A stretch of DNA of 64,000 bases from contig NZ_JAHFZF010000011.1 in the NCBI RefSeq assembly GCF_018619435.1, positions 62,001-126,000 of the forward strand, read 5' to 3'. The position numbers and the translations under genes are program-made. The notes beneath the pieces were generated by a model. That model was not told the DNA's origin, searched no databases, and saw nothing but the letters and a program-made list of their open reading frames with translations. This DNA comes from Rhodoferax sp. U11-2br (GTDB lineage: Bacteria; Pseudomonadota; Gammaproteobacteria; Burkholderiales; Burkholderiaceae_C). Each line of letters opens with the position of its first letter. Position 1 is the stretch's first letter. This document shows, one piece after another, positions 26,681 through 35,641 of the stretch.

Positions 26681-27652
26681 ATGAACACCCGCCAGCACCC
26701 ATGGACCGTGGTCATTTTTGCCTGCCGGGAGTCTCTGTCCCAGTTACGCCAAACGCTCGACTCCGCAAAGGTATCTGCCGCCTCATGCGCGGTGGTCCAT
26801 GTCCTGGTCAACGGCAACCAGGCACTGGCCAGCGCCTTGGCGCAAGATCTGACTCAGCGTCAACTCAGCGCCGCCAAAAATGAGGGCGGCCCCGACATCC
26901 AGGTCTGGTCGATTCCGCTGGCTGACAAAGCCAACGCCTGGAACCAATACATCCACCGAATATGGAACGGTGAAGAGATTGCCTTTTTTGTCGACGGGTA
27001 TGTCAGGCTCAATCCCGATGCAGTGGACCTGCTGGGTCATGCGGTGGCCGCCAATGCCCAAGCTTTGGCAGGCACCGGCGTGCCGACCATGGGTCGCTCG
27101 GCCAAGGCTTTGAGGGAAAACATGATTGTCAACACCGGCTACCACGGCAATTTTTGCTGTATCAAGGGCAGCACAATCCAACGACTGCGAGACAAAGAGA
27201 TACGCATCCCGCTGGGGCTTTACCGTACTGACAGTCTGATGGGGGCGATTCTTTGTTATGCCCTGGAGCCGGGCAACCACGCCTGGGAAGACTACCGCAT
27301 CCATGTCCACCCAACTGCTTCATGGGGAATAGATGCAGCAAAATGGTGGCGCTGGCGAGATGTGCGGGCTGCTGTCAATCGCCACTTTCGCCAAGTGCGC
27401 GGCAAACTCGAGAACGCCGCACTTGCCGACCATCTGGCCAAGCGCCAGTGCTCGCCAGCAAAGCTGCCCTCCACTGCGCGAGAGCTGGTGCTTGAGTGGG
27501 CTATGAGACACCCAAATGACTTCAAACGCATAGCACGCAAAAATATACTGGCCAGGCAAGCACTGGCATCATTTCAGTCTACCGGTTTGATGCCAAGTCA
27601 CACCACTGAGCCAACCCTTGTTTGGCAACATGACGCCAAAACCACAAGCTAG
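26681..27652 (+). CDS. Probable GT-A glycosyltransferase, atypical
   Basis: A 323-residue cytoplasmic protein with a GT2-like layout. After an initial strand (TVVIFACRES), IAFFVDGYVRLNPDAVDLLG resembles the DxD region of GT-A enzymes, although the motif reads VDGYVRL rather than DxD. Basic C-terminal residues suggest a membrane-associated end. It follows the amidotransferase gene after 69 bp and overlaps the flippase start by 23 bp. The acceptor and donor are unknown. The family assignment is by fold-like pattern only. Confidence 0.55.
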   Translation: MNTRQHPWTVVIFACRESLSQLRQTLDSAKVSAASCAVVHVLVNGNQALASALAQDLTQRQLSAAKNEGGPDIQVWSIPLADKANAWNQYIHRIWNGEEIAFFVDGYVRLNPDAVDLLGHAVAANAQALAGTGVPTMGRSAKALRENMIVNTGYHGNFCCIKGSTIQRLRDKEIRIPLGLYRTDSLMGAILCYALEPGNHAWEDYRIHVHPTASWGIDAAKWWRWRDVRAAVNRHFRQVRGKLENAALADHLAKRQCSPAKLPSTARELVLEWAMRHPNDFKRIARKNILARQALASFQSTGLMPSHTTEPTLVWQHDAKTTS

Positions 27653-29099
27653 CCCCAAGCGGGCCCTGATATCAGGGGCTTTTTGGACGGTTAGCACTCG
27701 CTGGATGGTCAAGGGGCTGGGCTTCATCAGCACCCTGATCGTCGCGCGTCTGTTGCTGCCCGCAGACTACGGCATTGTGGCCATGGCCACCTTGACAGCC
27801 GGCCTGATCCAGGCCATGCTGGACTTTGGAGCCTCTACCGCGTTGCTGCGCAAAGGCGCGGTCAGCCAGGCGGAGATCGATTCGGCCTGGTCCTTGCGAC
27901 TGCTGGAAGGTTGTGCCGTCGGCCTGCTTCTGCTTGGCGTGGCCCATCCTAGCGCCTTGTATTTCAAAGAACCCCGCGTTGAAGCGGTGATGTGGGTGCT
28001 GGCAGCCTGCATGGTCATCAGCAGTGCATCCAACATCGGCTTCACGCTGGCGCAAAAGGAGTTCAATTTTTCGCTGCAGTTCCGCCACAACCTGATCTGC
28101 AAATCCATGGGTGTCGTCGCTACCGTCGCTGCGGCGTTCCTGTTGCGTGACTACCGGGCCCTGGTCATTGGTGTGGTGACCGGTTATGCCAGTGGCTGCA
28201 TCATGAGCTACGTCATGCACCCCTACCGCCCCCGCTGGAACACGACCCAAATCGGCGAGATCTGGGCGGTGACCAAATGGCTCATGCTGGCCGGGTTGGG
28301 CGGGTTCTTTTTGCGTAAAAGCGACGAACTGATTGCCGCACGCATCGGCACCACAGGTGAGTATGGGCTCTACAACGTGGGGGCAGACCTGGGCCAATTG
28401 CCCACCGGAGAACTGGGGCCAGCCATGCTGCGGGCTTTTTTGCCGGTGTTGTCCTCCATTCAGGACGACGTGACCCGCACCAACCAGGCGGTGCTCAAGA
28501 CCCTGTCTGCCGTCAACACCATCACCCTGCCGGTGGGCTTGGGCTTTGCGGCGGTGGCGACTCCGGCAACCGCGCTGCTGCTGGGTGCCCAGTGGGTGGA
28601 AGCTGCCCAGTATGTTGCCCTGTTTGCACTGGCTGGTGTCGTGCAATTTGCCGCGTCACCCCTCTCAACCCTGCTGACTCTGCGGGGACACACACGTTTA
28701 CAAAACCACATTGTGTGGGCTGAATTTGCTGTGTTTGTGCTGTGCAGCCTGGTGTTGGTGCCGCAGCTCCATCTGCCTGGCTTGGTTTGGGCACGCATTG
28801 CAGCCAGTGGTGTCAATGCCCTGGTCGCGGCACTGTGCGCCAGCTTGTATTGCCAGCTTGCATTCAGTGCCATGGTCAAGGTACTGCTGCGCCCCACCCT
28901 AGGTGCTGTCGGCATGTATCTTCTGGTCAGCCTGGTGATGCCATGGGTGCCTGGCAATGCCTGGAGTCTGGCGATCAGTATCACGCTGGGCGCTTTGGCC
29001 TACACAAGCTGGACCCTTCTCACCTGGTTTGCCGCAGGCAGGCCAGAGGGGCTGGAGTCAACCATCTATGACTTTTTGGCATCTGGCAAACGCGCCTGA
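27630..29099 (+). CDS. Polysaccharide flippase (MOP/Wzx-type) 1
   Basis: A 489-residue protein with about 12-14 hydrophobic helices, starting ALISGAFWTVSTRWMVKGLGFISTL, typical of MOP-superfamily lipopolysaccharide or capsule exporters. It flips undecaprenyl-linked repeat units to the periplasmic face. ATG 27630 is chosen over an in-frame TTG at 27618; both overlap the upstream gene. A second flippase gene of the same superfamily sits in the minus-strand operon at 42509-43942, so two repeat units may be handled separately. Confidence 0.88.
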   Translation: MTPKPQASPKRALISGAFWTVSTRWMVKGLGFISTLIVARLLLPADYGIVAMATLTAGLIQAMLDFGASTALLRKGAVSQAEIDSAWSLRLLEGCAVGLLLLGVAHPSALYFKEPRVEAVMWVLAACMVISSASNIGFTLAQKEFNFSLQFRHNLICKSMGVVATVAAAFLLRDYRALVIGVVTGYASGCIMSYVMHPYRPRWNTTQIGEIWAVTKWLMLAGLGGFFLRKSDELIAARIGTTGEYGLYNVGADLGQLPTGELGPAMLRAFLPVLSSIQDDVTRTNQAVLKTLSAVNTITLPVGLGFAAVATPATALLLGAQWVEAAQYVALFALAGVVQFAASPLSTLLTLRGHTRLQNHIVWAEFAVFVLCSLVLVPQLHLPGLVWARIAASGVNALVAALCASLYCQLAFSAMVKVLLRPTLGAVGMYLLVSLVMPWVPGNAWSLAISITLGALAYTSWTLLTWFAAGRPEGLESTIYDFLASGKRA

Positions 29100-29117
29100 T
29101 GCCACTGGAGACACAGC

Positions 29118-29945
29118 GTGCAAGTGGTTCCCGTCTTTGTTGTCAGTTTAAAAAATGCCTCGGCTCGGCGAACGGCCCTCAAGTCGCATCTGGATGCTTT
29201 GGGCATCCAGTTTGAATGGTTCGACGCCATCAGGGGTGATGAGCTTAGCCCACAGTACCGCCAGGATGTCAACCCAAGCGGGAACATGTCACCCGGGCAA
29301 CTGGGCTGCTACCTGTCACATATCCACATCTATGAACGCATCATTGAACAGTCGCTGCCAGTGGCACTGGTTCTGGAAGACGACGCGGTTCTGCATCCCA
29401 GCGTTAAAAACCTTGTGGCAACGGGTTGCCAACATCTGGAGTTTGACTATTGTTTTTTGGGCAGTGACGACCGGGGTGATGCCGGTTTTGTTTTCTACAA
29501 CACGGCGGCGCCCGTCCCCCTGAGTAAGGCACATCTGAGTTATCCACTGTCGTCTGGCCCCTTTTGCACCCATGCCTATTGCATCACGCTCGAAGGTGCC
29601 AAAAAAAGGTTGGCGTGCGCGTATCCCGCGCGCAGTGCCATCGACCACTACCATCATTTGCCATATACCCCCCGCTTGATGGCCGTGGTGCCTATGCTGG
29701 CATTTGTCCATGAATTGAGTGCCGTGCAATCCATGTCATCACTCAATTGGTCGGGGCTGCAGACCATGGCACGCAAACACTGGTGGTACTACCCGCTGCG
29801 TGATGTGCTGAAGTTGAAGGTGTTGAAAAAGTGGCTGGCACGCCGACACACCAGGTTTCCCCATCCGGGTCAATGGAGACCCTTTGAGTCGGCCTTCAAG
29901 GTTGTCCCAAATCGTTGGCTAAAGGAGCACACAGATGCACCTTGA
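29118..29945 (+). CDS. Glycosyltransferase family 25 protein
   Basis: A 275-residue GT25 (LPS/LOS galactosyl- or glucosyltransferase) protein. The N-terminal VFVVSLKNASARR, the PGQLGCYLSHI motif and VLEDDAVL (the DxD-like acidic motif) are characteristic. GTG 29118 is the start, preceded by GGAGA. The stop overlaps the following glycosyltransferase gene by 11 bp. It probably adds a hexose to the growing repeat unit. Confidence 0.88.
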   Translation: MQVVPVFVVSLKNASARRTALKSHLDALGIQFEWFDAIRGDELSPQYRQDVNPSGNMSPGQLGCYLSHIHIYERIIEQSLPVALVLEDDAVLHPSVKNLVATGCQHLEFDYCFLGSDDRGDAGFVFYNTAAPVPLSKAHLSYPLSSGPFCTHAYCITLEGAKKRLACAYPARSAIDHYHHLPYTPRLMAVVPMLAFVHELSAVQSMSSLNWSGLQTMARKHWWYYPLRDVLKLKVLKKWLARRHTRFPHPGQWRPFESAFKVVPNRWLKEHTDAP

Positions 29946-30876
29946 GAACCCGCTGGTCAGCGTCATCCTACCCGCCTACAACGCACAGGTCCACATCGCA
30001 CAGGCTGTGGACAGTGTGCTGACCCAGGACTATACCAACCTGGAACTTCTGGTAATTGACGATGGCTCCACCGATGGCACAGCTGACCATCCCTGCCTGC
30101 AAGACCCACGCATTCGTGTGCTGCGCCAGCACAACGCCGGACCAGCCAGCGCCAGGAACCTCGGCCTGACCCAGGCCAAGGGGGAATTGATTGCCTTTAT
30201 CGATGCCGACGATCTCTGGCTGACCGGGAAGTTGAGCTTGCAGGTGGCCTACCTGCGGGACCACCCCGAAATCAGCATTGTGTTTGGCGGTTTCCAGCGC
30301 TGGTTGGCCTCACCTGACAAGCGCTTCGAGGTGCCGCTTTGCCCACGGATCGAATCAACATCCCAGGCCCTGGCCCAACCCTCGGGCTGGCTCTACACCG
30401 ACCTACTGCTCGACAGCGTGGTCCACATCATCACCGCCATGGTGCGCAGGTCGGTTTTTGACACGGTCGGCGTTTTTGACACCCGGCTTCCCACAGGCGA
30501 AGACTACGATTTCTGGCTGCGTGCCTCACGCCAGTTCAAGCTCGACCAACTGGCCCAGACCGTGGCCTGTTATCGCATTCACGCCGGCAGCCTGACCAAG
30601 GTGCCACGCCCCGAGAACAACGAATACTTGGTGCTCCAGCATGCATTGGCAAGCTGGGGCGGCAGCGGGCCCGATGGACGCAGCGTCGACGCCAGATCGC
30701 TGCAGAACCGTCTTTTTGGCATCTGTTTTGGTCATGCCTACTTCCATTTCTGGCATGGCGACCGCCGGCGCGCCCGACACGCTTTTGGCCAGGCATTGCA
30801 ACATGCGTTTTGGCACCCGAAGGTCTGGGCCTACTGGTTGATATCTGCGATCACATCTTCTGCAACCAGCGTGTAA
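29935..30876 (+). CDS. Glycosyltransferase family 2 protein
   Basis: A 313-residue GT-A enzyme. PLVSVILPAYNAQ, VIDDGSTDGT and FIDADDLW supply the nucleotide-binding acidic motifs, and TGEDYDFWLRASRQF is the family acceptor-side motif. It overlaps the GT25 gene. The 39-bp gap before the next gene contains GCGCTATTAAATTTGATA, which is loosely like half of the dispersed repeat. Specific donor not determinable. Confidence 0.9.
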   Translation: MHLENPLVSVILPAYNAQVHIAQAVDSVLTQDYTNLELLVIDDGSTDGTADHPCLQDPRIRVLRQHNAGPASARNLGLTQAKGELIAFIDADDLWLTGKLSLQVAYLRDHPEISIVFGGFQRWLASPDKRFEVPLCPRIESTSQALAQPSGWLYTDLLLDSVVHIITAMVRRSVFDTVGVFDTRLPTGEDYDFWLRASRQFKLDQLAQTVACYRIHAGSLTKVPRPENNEYLVLQHALASWGGSGPDGRSVDARSLQNRLFGICFGHAYFHFWHGDRRRARHAFGQALQHAFWHPKVWAYWLISAITSSATSV

Positions 30877-30915
30877 CATGCACCCAGCGCTATTAAATTT
30901 GATAACCCCAAGCTT

Positions 30916-32076
30916 ATGAGAATCCTCTACCACCACCGCACCGCCTCCAAAGACGGGCAGGCCGTCCACATCGAAGAAATGATTGACGCCCTGCGCAGCC
31001 TTGGGCATGAGGTACGGGTGGTTGCACCCAGCATTGGCGGACAGGCCGCACAGCAAGGAGCCATGGGAGGAGAAGTAGGCTGGGTGCACCGCCTCAAAGC
31101 GGCCCTGCCCAACGCTGTTTACGAACTGCTGGAACTCGCCTACTCCCTGGTGGCCTACCGCAAATTGGTCCAGGCCGCGCAAGAGTTCAACCCCGATGTC
31201 ATTTACGAGCGTTACAACCTGTTTTTGCTGGCGGGCACCCTGCTCAAACGCAAGCTGGGCATCCCGCTGCTGCTGGAGGTCAACGCCCCGCTGGTGGATG
31301 AACGCCTCAAACACAGTGGCGGCCTGTCACTGCTGGCCCTGGCGCGCTGGGCTGAAGGCACCGCCTGGCGTAGCGCCGACCATGTGCTTCCAGTGACCCA
31401 GGTGCTGGCCCGGCATGTTCAAGCCTACGGCGTGCCAAGCCAACGCGTCACCGTCATCCCCAACGGCATCAACCGGGCGCATTTTGTCACTGCCCCCACC
31501 CCTGAGGCAGCCAAACAGCAGCTCGGTCTACACGGCCAGATCGTGCTTGGTTTTACCGGCTTTGTCCGTGACTGGCATGGCGTGGACCGAGTGGTGCGCT
31601 GGCTGGCCACACCACAAGCCCCGATCAACGGCCACCTGCTGGTGGTGGGTGACGGGCCAGTGCGGGCTGAGCTTGAAGCGCTGGCGGTGCAGCTGGGCGT
31701 GGGCCCGCGTGTCACCTTCACCGGGGTGATCGACCGACACCGCGTGCCCGAACACGTCGCCGCCTTCGATATCGCCTTGCAGCCCGCCGTCACCGCCTAC
31801 GCCTCGCCCCTCAAATTGATGGAATACCTGGTGCTGGCCAAGGCAGTAGTGGCACCAAGCGAGCCCAATCTGCTCGAGGTTCTGACTGATGGTCAGAACG
31901 CCTTGCTGTTTGACGATAAGACCGCAGGAAGCTTTGAAGCCACGTTAACCCGCCTGTGTGAAGACACCGAGCTGCGCGCGCGCCTGGCACAAGGCGCATA
32001 TGACACGATTGATCGGCTGGACCTGACCTGGCTGGGCAATGCCCGACGCGTGTTGTCACTGGTGCACGCATCATGA
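30916..32076 (+). CDS. Glycosyltransferase family 4 protein (a)
   Basis: A 386-residue GT-B enzyme (RILYHHRTASKDGQAVHIEEM start; IPNGINRAHF; C-terminal PLKLMEYLVLAKAVVAPS with the acidic donor-binding Glu). It overlaps the next GT4 gene by four bases. The His-His-Arg-Thr start with a KDGQ loop is the common arrangement in exosortase A locus GT4 enzymes. Donor unknown. Confidence 0.9.
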   Translation: MRILYHHRTASKDGQAVHIEEMIDALRSLGHEVRVVAPSIGGQAAQQGAMGGEVGWVHRLKAALPNAVYELLELAYSLVAYRKLVQAAQEFNPDVIYERYNLFLLAGTLLKRKLGIPLLLEVNAPLVDERLKHSGGLSLLALARWAEGTAWRSADHVLPVTQVLARHVQAYGVPSQRVTVIPNGINRAHFVTAPTPEAAKQQLGLHGQIVLGFTGFVRDWHGVDRVVRWLATPQAPINGHLLVVGDGPVRAELEALAVQLGVGPRVTFTGVIDRHRVPEHVAAFDIALQPAVTAYASPLKLMEYLVLAKAVVAPSEPNLLEVLTDGQNALLFDDKTAGSFEATLTRLCEDTELRARLAQGAYDTIDRLDLTWLGNARRVLSLVHAS

Positions 32077-33269
32077 CCACATCGCCCATGCGTATCCTGC
32101 TGTTTTCCACCCTGTTCCCCAGCGCCGTGAGGCCAATTCACGGCATTTTTGTCGAAACACGCTTGCGTGAACTCATCAAAACCGGCCAAGTTAAAGCAAA
32201 AGTCATAGCGCCTGTCCCTTGGTTTCCATGGTCTGGAGAGCAATTTGGTGAATACGGGCTATTTGCAGCCACCCCCCGCTTTGAGCAACGCAATGGGCTG
32301 GAGGTGTATCACCCGCGCTACCTGCTTCCGCCCAAAGTGGGCATGAACGTGGCCCCGCACACGCTGGCCATAGCAGCGCTTCCCGTGGTCAAAAAGCTGA
32401 TCAAGGAAGGCTTTGACTTTGACCTGATCGACGCCCACTACTATTACCCTGACGGCGTGGCGGCCAGCATCATTGCCAAAAAACTCGGCAAACCCTTTGT
32501 CGTGACTGCGCGCGGCACCGATCTCAACCTGATTCCCAAACACGCCTATCCGCGCAAGCTTATCCTGCAGGCCGCTGCCGATGCAAGCGCCTCTATCGGT
32601 GTTTGCCAGGCGTTGATGGACAGCCTACGCGACCTGGGTGCCGACCCAAACAAGCTCAACACCCTGCGCAACGGTGTCGACTTGGAACGCTTTGTGCCCG
32701 AGCCCCGTGAGGCTGCACGCCACAAACTCGGTCTGCCTGTAAACACAAAACTGCTGCTCAGCGTGGGCCACCTGATTGAACGCAAAGGCCATTTTGTCGC
32801 CATTGACGCGCTCCCCCTGCTACCACACGACGTGCAGCTACTCATCGCCGGTGGCGGGCCAGACCGCGCCGCCCTGCAACGCCAGGCCGACACACTGGGT
32901 GTGAGCAAACGCGTGCAGTTTGTTGGTGTGGTACCGCAGACCGATTTGAAGTGGTGGTACAGCGCCGCCGATGCCCTGACCCTGTGTTCCAGTCGCGAAG
33001 GTTGGGCCAATGTGCTGCTTGAAGCCATGGCTTGCGGCACACCGGTCATTGCCACTAACATCTGGGGCACGCCGGAGGTCGTTAGCACGCTTGCGGCCGG
33101 GGTGCTGATGCCGGAGCGTTCCGGTCGGGGCTTGGCGCAGGCTTGGCATACCCTTTTTGCCGACTACCCCCAACGCGCTGCAACCCGCGCCCATGCCGAT
33201 ACCTTTTCATGGGATGCCACCACACAGGGTCAACTCGGGCTGTTTAGGCAGATCATCGCGAACCACTGA
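32073..33269 (+). CDS. Glycosyltransferase family 4 protein (b)
   Basis: A 398-residue GT-B enzyme (MRILLFSTLFPSAVRPIHGIFVETRL; LRNGVDLERFVP; CSSREGWANVLLEAMACGTPV). ATG 32073 overlaps the upstream stop; Met at 32088 is an alternative start. The EGWANVLLEAMA motif is the nucleotide-sugar-binding helix. It is positioned between two other GT4 genes, so the three probably add successive sugars. Confidence 0.9.
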   Translation: MTTSPMRILLFSTLFPSAVRPIHGIFVETRLRELIKTGQVKAKVIAPVPWFPWSGEQFGEYGLFAATPRFEQRNGLEVYHPRYLLPPKVGMNVAPHTLAIAALPVVKKLIKEGFDFDLIDAHYYYPDGVAASIIAKKLGKPFVVTARGTDLNLIPKHAYPRKLILQAAADASASIGVCQALMDSLRDLGADPNKLNTLRNGVDLERFVPEPREAARHKLGLPVNTKLLLSVGHLIERKGHFVAIDALPLLPHDVQLLIAGGGPDRAALQRQADTLGVSKRVQFVGVVPQTDLKWWYSAADALTLCSSREGWANVLLEAMACGTPVIATNIWGTPEVVSTLAAGVLMPERSGRGLAQAWHTLFADYPQRAATRAHADTFSWDATTQGQLGLFRQIIANH

Positions 33270-33284
33270 AACGTCGCAGGGACC

Positions 33285-34457
33285 ATGCCTTCGGCACCCC
33301 TGCACACAACCACACCTATGCTCCCCACGCCGCGCCAACCTGTTCATATCGTCCACCTGGTGTACCGCTTCGCGGCCGGCGGGCTGGAAAACGTCATTGT
33401 GCAGCTGGTCAACGGTCTATCACCAGACCGGTTCAGTCACACCGTGGTGGCGCTCACCACGGTAGATGCCGACTTTGCCAAGCGCATCAACCGCTCTGGC
33501 GTGCAAGTGATAGCCCTACACAAGCCGCCTGGTCAGCCTTTCAAACTGTACCCAGCCGTGTACAAACTGCTGCGCCAGCTCAAGCCTGATGTCTTTCACA
33601 GCTGCAACATTGCCGCGCTTGAATTTGCCCCCATGGCCGCCCTGGCCGGTGTGCCGCTACGCATTCACGCCGAGCACGGCTGGGACGTGGCTGACCCCGA
33701 TGGCAGCAACCGCCACTACCAGCGCCTGCGCAGGTTTTACCAACGCTTTGTGCACCAGTTTGTGACCGTGTCCGAGCAACTGCACAGCTACCTGCTGCAA
33801 CGCATTGGCCTGCCCGCCAGCCGAGTACACCTTATCCCCAACGGGGTAGACACCCAGCGCTTTCGCCCCTGGCAAGCGGGTGACACGCTGCCGCCCGGCT
33901 ACCCCTTCAACAAGCAAGACCACTGGGTGGTGGGCACTGTGGGGCGGTTGGAGCCCATCAAAAACCAGCCTCTGCTGGCGCGTGCCTTTGTGCGTCTGGT
34001 GGAAAACCAGCCACCCGGGGCGGACCGGTTGCGCCTCGCCATTGTGGGCGTCGGTCCGCTGGCTACAGAGGTGCGCCAAATCATGCAAGATGCTGGTCTG
34101 CTTGATCGGCTGTGGCTACCTGGTGTGCGTGCCGATGTGCCCGAGGTGCTGCGAGCGCTCGACTGCTTTGTGTTGCCTTCTCTGTCTGAGGGCACTTCTT
34201 GCACCCTCCAAGAAGCCATGGCCAGCGGCTTGCACTTGGTAACTACGGATGTTGGCGGTAACCCTCAGCTACTGGCGCACGGGCAGCGGGGTTTGCTGGT
34301 ACCAAATGACGACGAACTCGCCCTGAGTCACGCCTTACGCCACGTCTGGCAAGCAAAAGGGGCGCTTCCAGACATTGAGGCCAACCGGATGCACGCCATT
34401 CAAAATCTGGGCTTGGCAACCGTTTTGGAACGGTATCAGCAGCTTTTTAGCGGCTGA
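33285..34457 (+). CDS. XrtA-system glycosyltransferase (TIGR03088-type)
   Basis: A 390-residue GT-B (GT4) enzyme. PVHIVHLVYRFAAGGLENVI, IHAEHGWDVADPDGSNRHYQ and IPNGVDTQRFRP match the second exosortase-associated glycosyltransferase family. A Met at 33318, closer to the conserved start, is an alternative. It is the last gene of the uninterrupted plus-strand block, and a minus-strand gene follows after 10 bp. Confidence 0.9.
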   Translation: MPSAPLHTTTPMLPTPRQPVHIVHLVYRFAAGGLENVIVQLVNGLSPDRFSHTVVALTTVDADFAKRINRSGVQVIALHKPPGQPFKLYPAVYKLLRQLKPDVFHSCNIAALEFAPMAALAGVPLRIHAEHGWDVADPDGSNRHYQRLRRFYQRFVHQFVTVSEQLHSYLLQRIGLPASRVHLIPNGVDTQRFRPWQAGDTLPPGYPFNKQDHWVVGTVGRLEPIKNQPLLARAFVRLVENQPPGADRLRLAIVGVGPLATEVRQIMQDAGLLDRLWLPGVRADVPEVLRALDCFVLPSLSEGTSCTLQEAMASGLHLVTTDVGGNPQLLAHGQRGLLVPNDDELALSHALRHVWQAKGALPDIEANRMHAIQNLGLATVLERYQQLFSG

Positions 34458-34467
34458 CTATCGCGTG

Positions 34468-35337
34468 TCAGGTGGTAAATAACTTCTCGCCACGTGCCAC
34501 GATTGCTTTCAGCTTGTCTTTTATGCGCGCTGCATACGACCGAAACTGGATTCGTGTGTAAGGGATGTCGAAGAGGTTCGAGCAATGCTTGCTGAACCCG
34601 CTTGTCCATCCGTATACGCTGTAGGAGTAAATATGGCTTGCCTTCGAGAGCAACGCAAAGTCTATGAGCGAATCCCTGACATGAAGGTCAGTGGTATTGC
34701 ACTCGCCCAGATGCACTGCGCTGGTAGTAGTCATATGCAGCTTGAAATGCACCGAGAGCATATTTTTTAGCTTCCCGTTATTTGAGAGAACAACCACGTG
34801 CTTGCCCCATACAGGCACCACATTCTTCTTGATGTATCCAATCAGTCCACGCACGACCACGTCGGGGTTATGCATGTCTTCATCCGCCACCCTGACATGC
34901 ACAACAGCAAAGTGAGGACTGCCGATCTTTTCAATTGTGGCGGCAACTTTATTGGTGACTTCATCTGAAAAACACATATACGATTGAATCAATAACCTGT
35001 CGGCATCGGTAATCTCTGCCTCAACCACATTCGCATGCGTTGTGATCAGCGCTACCTGACCCGGAGTAAGCGCACGCAGATACGGAAGCAACTCCGCTTT
35101 TTTATCGTTGAAAAATTCCTCGGGGGTGATTGACGATGTGTCAGGGAAGCAGACCGATTGGACAAACTTCCCAATGGGGTGCTGACTGAAGTCTATGACC
35201 AGAAGCATCCTGTTCTCCCGGCAAAAGATCGCCAAGAAAAACGACCCACGCAAGAAGTCACCGAAGCCCGGTGGCTGTGAAACCGTCAGGCAATGGGAAC
35301 GATATGTATGCACGATGGTGGTCGGTGTTGATTCCAT
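34468..35337 (-). CDS. Putative fucosyltransferase-like protein
   Basis: A protein of 289 residues from ATG 35337 (305 if ATG 35385 is used). PPGFGDFLRGSFFLAIFCREN near the N-terminus and VHVRVADED near residue 155 recall the GxGN..RG and HxRRxD motifs of GT11/GT23-like fucosyltransferases; the fit is partial and the second Arg is replaced. Its composition is more AT-rich than the plus-strand operon, and it is inverted between plus-strand glycosyltransferase genes, suggesting a later insertion. The function is unproven. Confidence 0.45.
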   Translation of the reverse strand: MESTPTTIVHTYRSHCLTVSQPPGFGDFLRGSFFLAIFCRENRMLLVIDFSQHPIGKFVQSVCFPDTSSITPEEFFNDKKAELLPYLRALTPGQVALITTHANVVEAEITDADRLLIQSYMCFSDEVTNKVAATIEKIGSPHFAVVHVRVADEDMHNPDVVVRGLIGYIKKNVVPVWGKHVVVLSNNGKLKNMLSVHFKLHMTTTSAVHLGECNTTDLHVRDSLIDFALLSKASHIYSYSVYGWTSGFSKHCSNLFDIPYTRIQFRSYAARIKDKLKAIVARGEKLFTT

Positions 35338-35374
35338 AGGCTTGTATCTGGTGTTCTCGTTCCCCCCGCTAAAG

Positions 35375-35569
35375 TCAGTGAGCAAGCCGCGCTAGGTCGG
35401 TAAAAGCCACTTCAATCATACGTCGCATTGGCCGGGGATCGAAGCCCTCATAAATGCCTATGACGCATCCATCCCACATCGCTACCGCATTCGCAAACCA
35501 AAATTGCCAACGTGTGGGGCAGCGCAGTTGCAGCATTGCGGCGGCAATAGATTCACAAAGTAAACTCAA
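35375..35569 (-). other. Short ORF, possible gene fragment
   Basis: A 64-codon frame with only a TTG start, preceded by an in-frame stop. The residues WQFWFANAVAMWDGCVIGIYEG look protein-like rather than random, but no family was recognised. It lies in the 256-bp gap between the inverted fucosyltransferase-like gene and the next glycosyltransferase gene and may be the remnant of a displaced gene. No ribosome site seen. Confidence 0.2.
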
Positions 35570-35641
35570 GGAAAGTTAGCAAGTCAATGGGTACCCAGAC
35601 CCGCTAGCAAATCACTTACACCACCTACATCGGGAGTGGTC

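Noticed and set aside
30877..30915. Possible fifth copy of the dispersed repeat in the gap between two glycosyltransferase genes
   Set aside because: Only a short piece resembles the repeat (GCGCTATTAAATTTGATA) and the hairpin and TAGAGGC box are missing.
35586..35640. Possible promoter before the glycosyltransferase at 35642
   Set aside because: No convincing -35/-10 pair or -24/-12 element could be aligned by eye.
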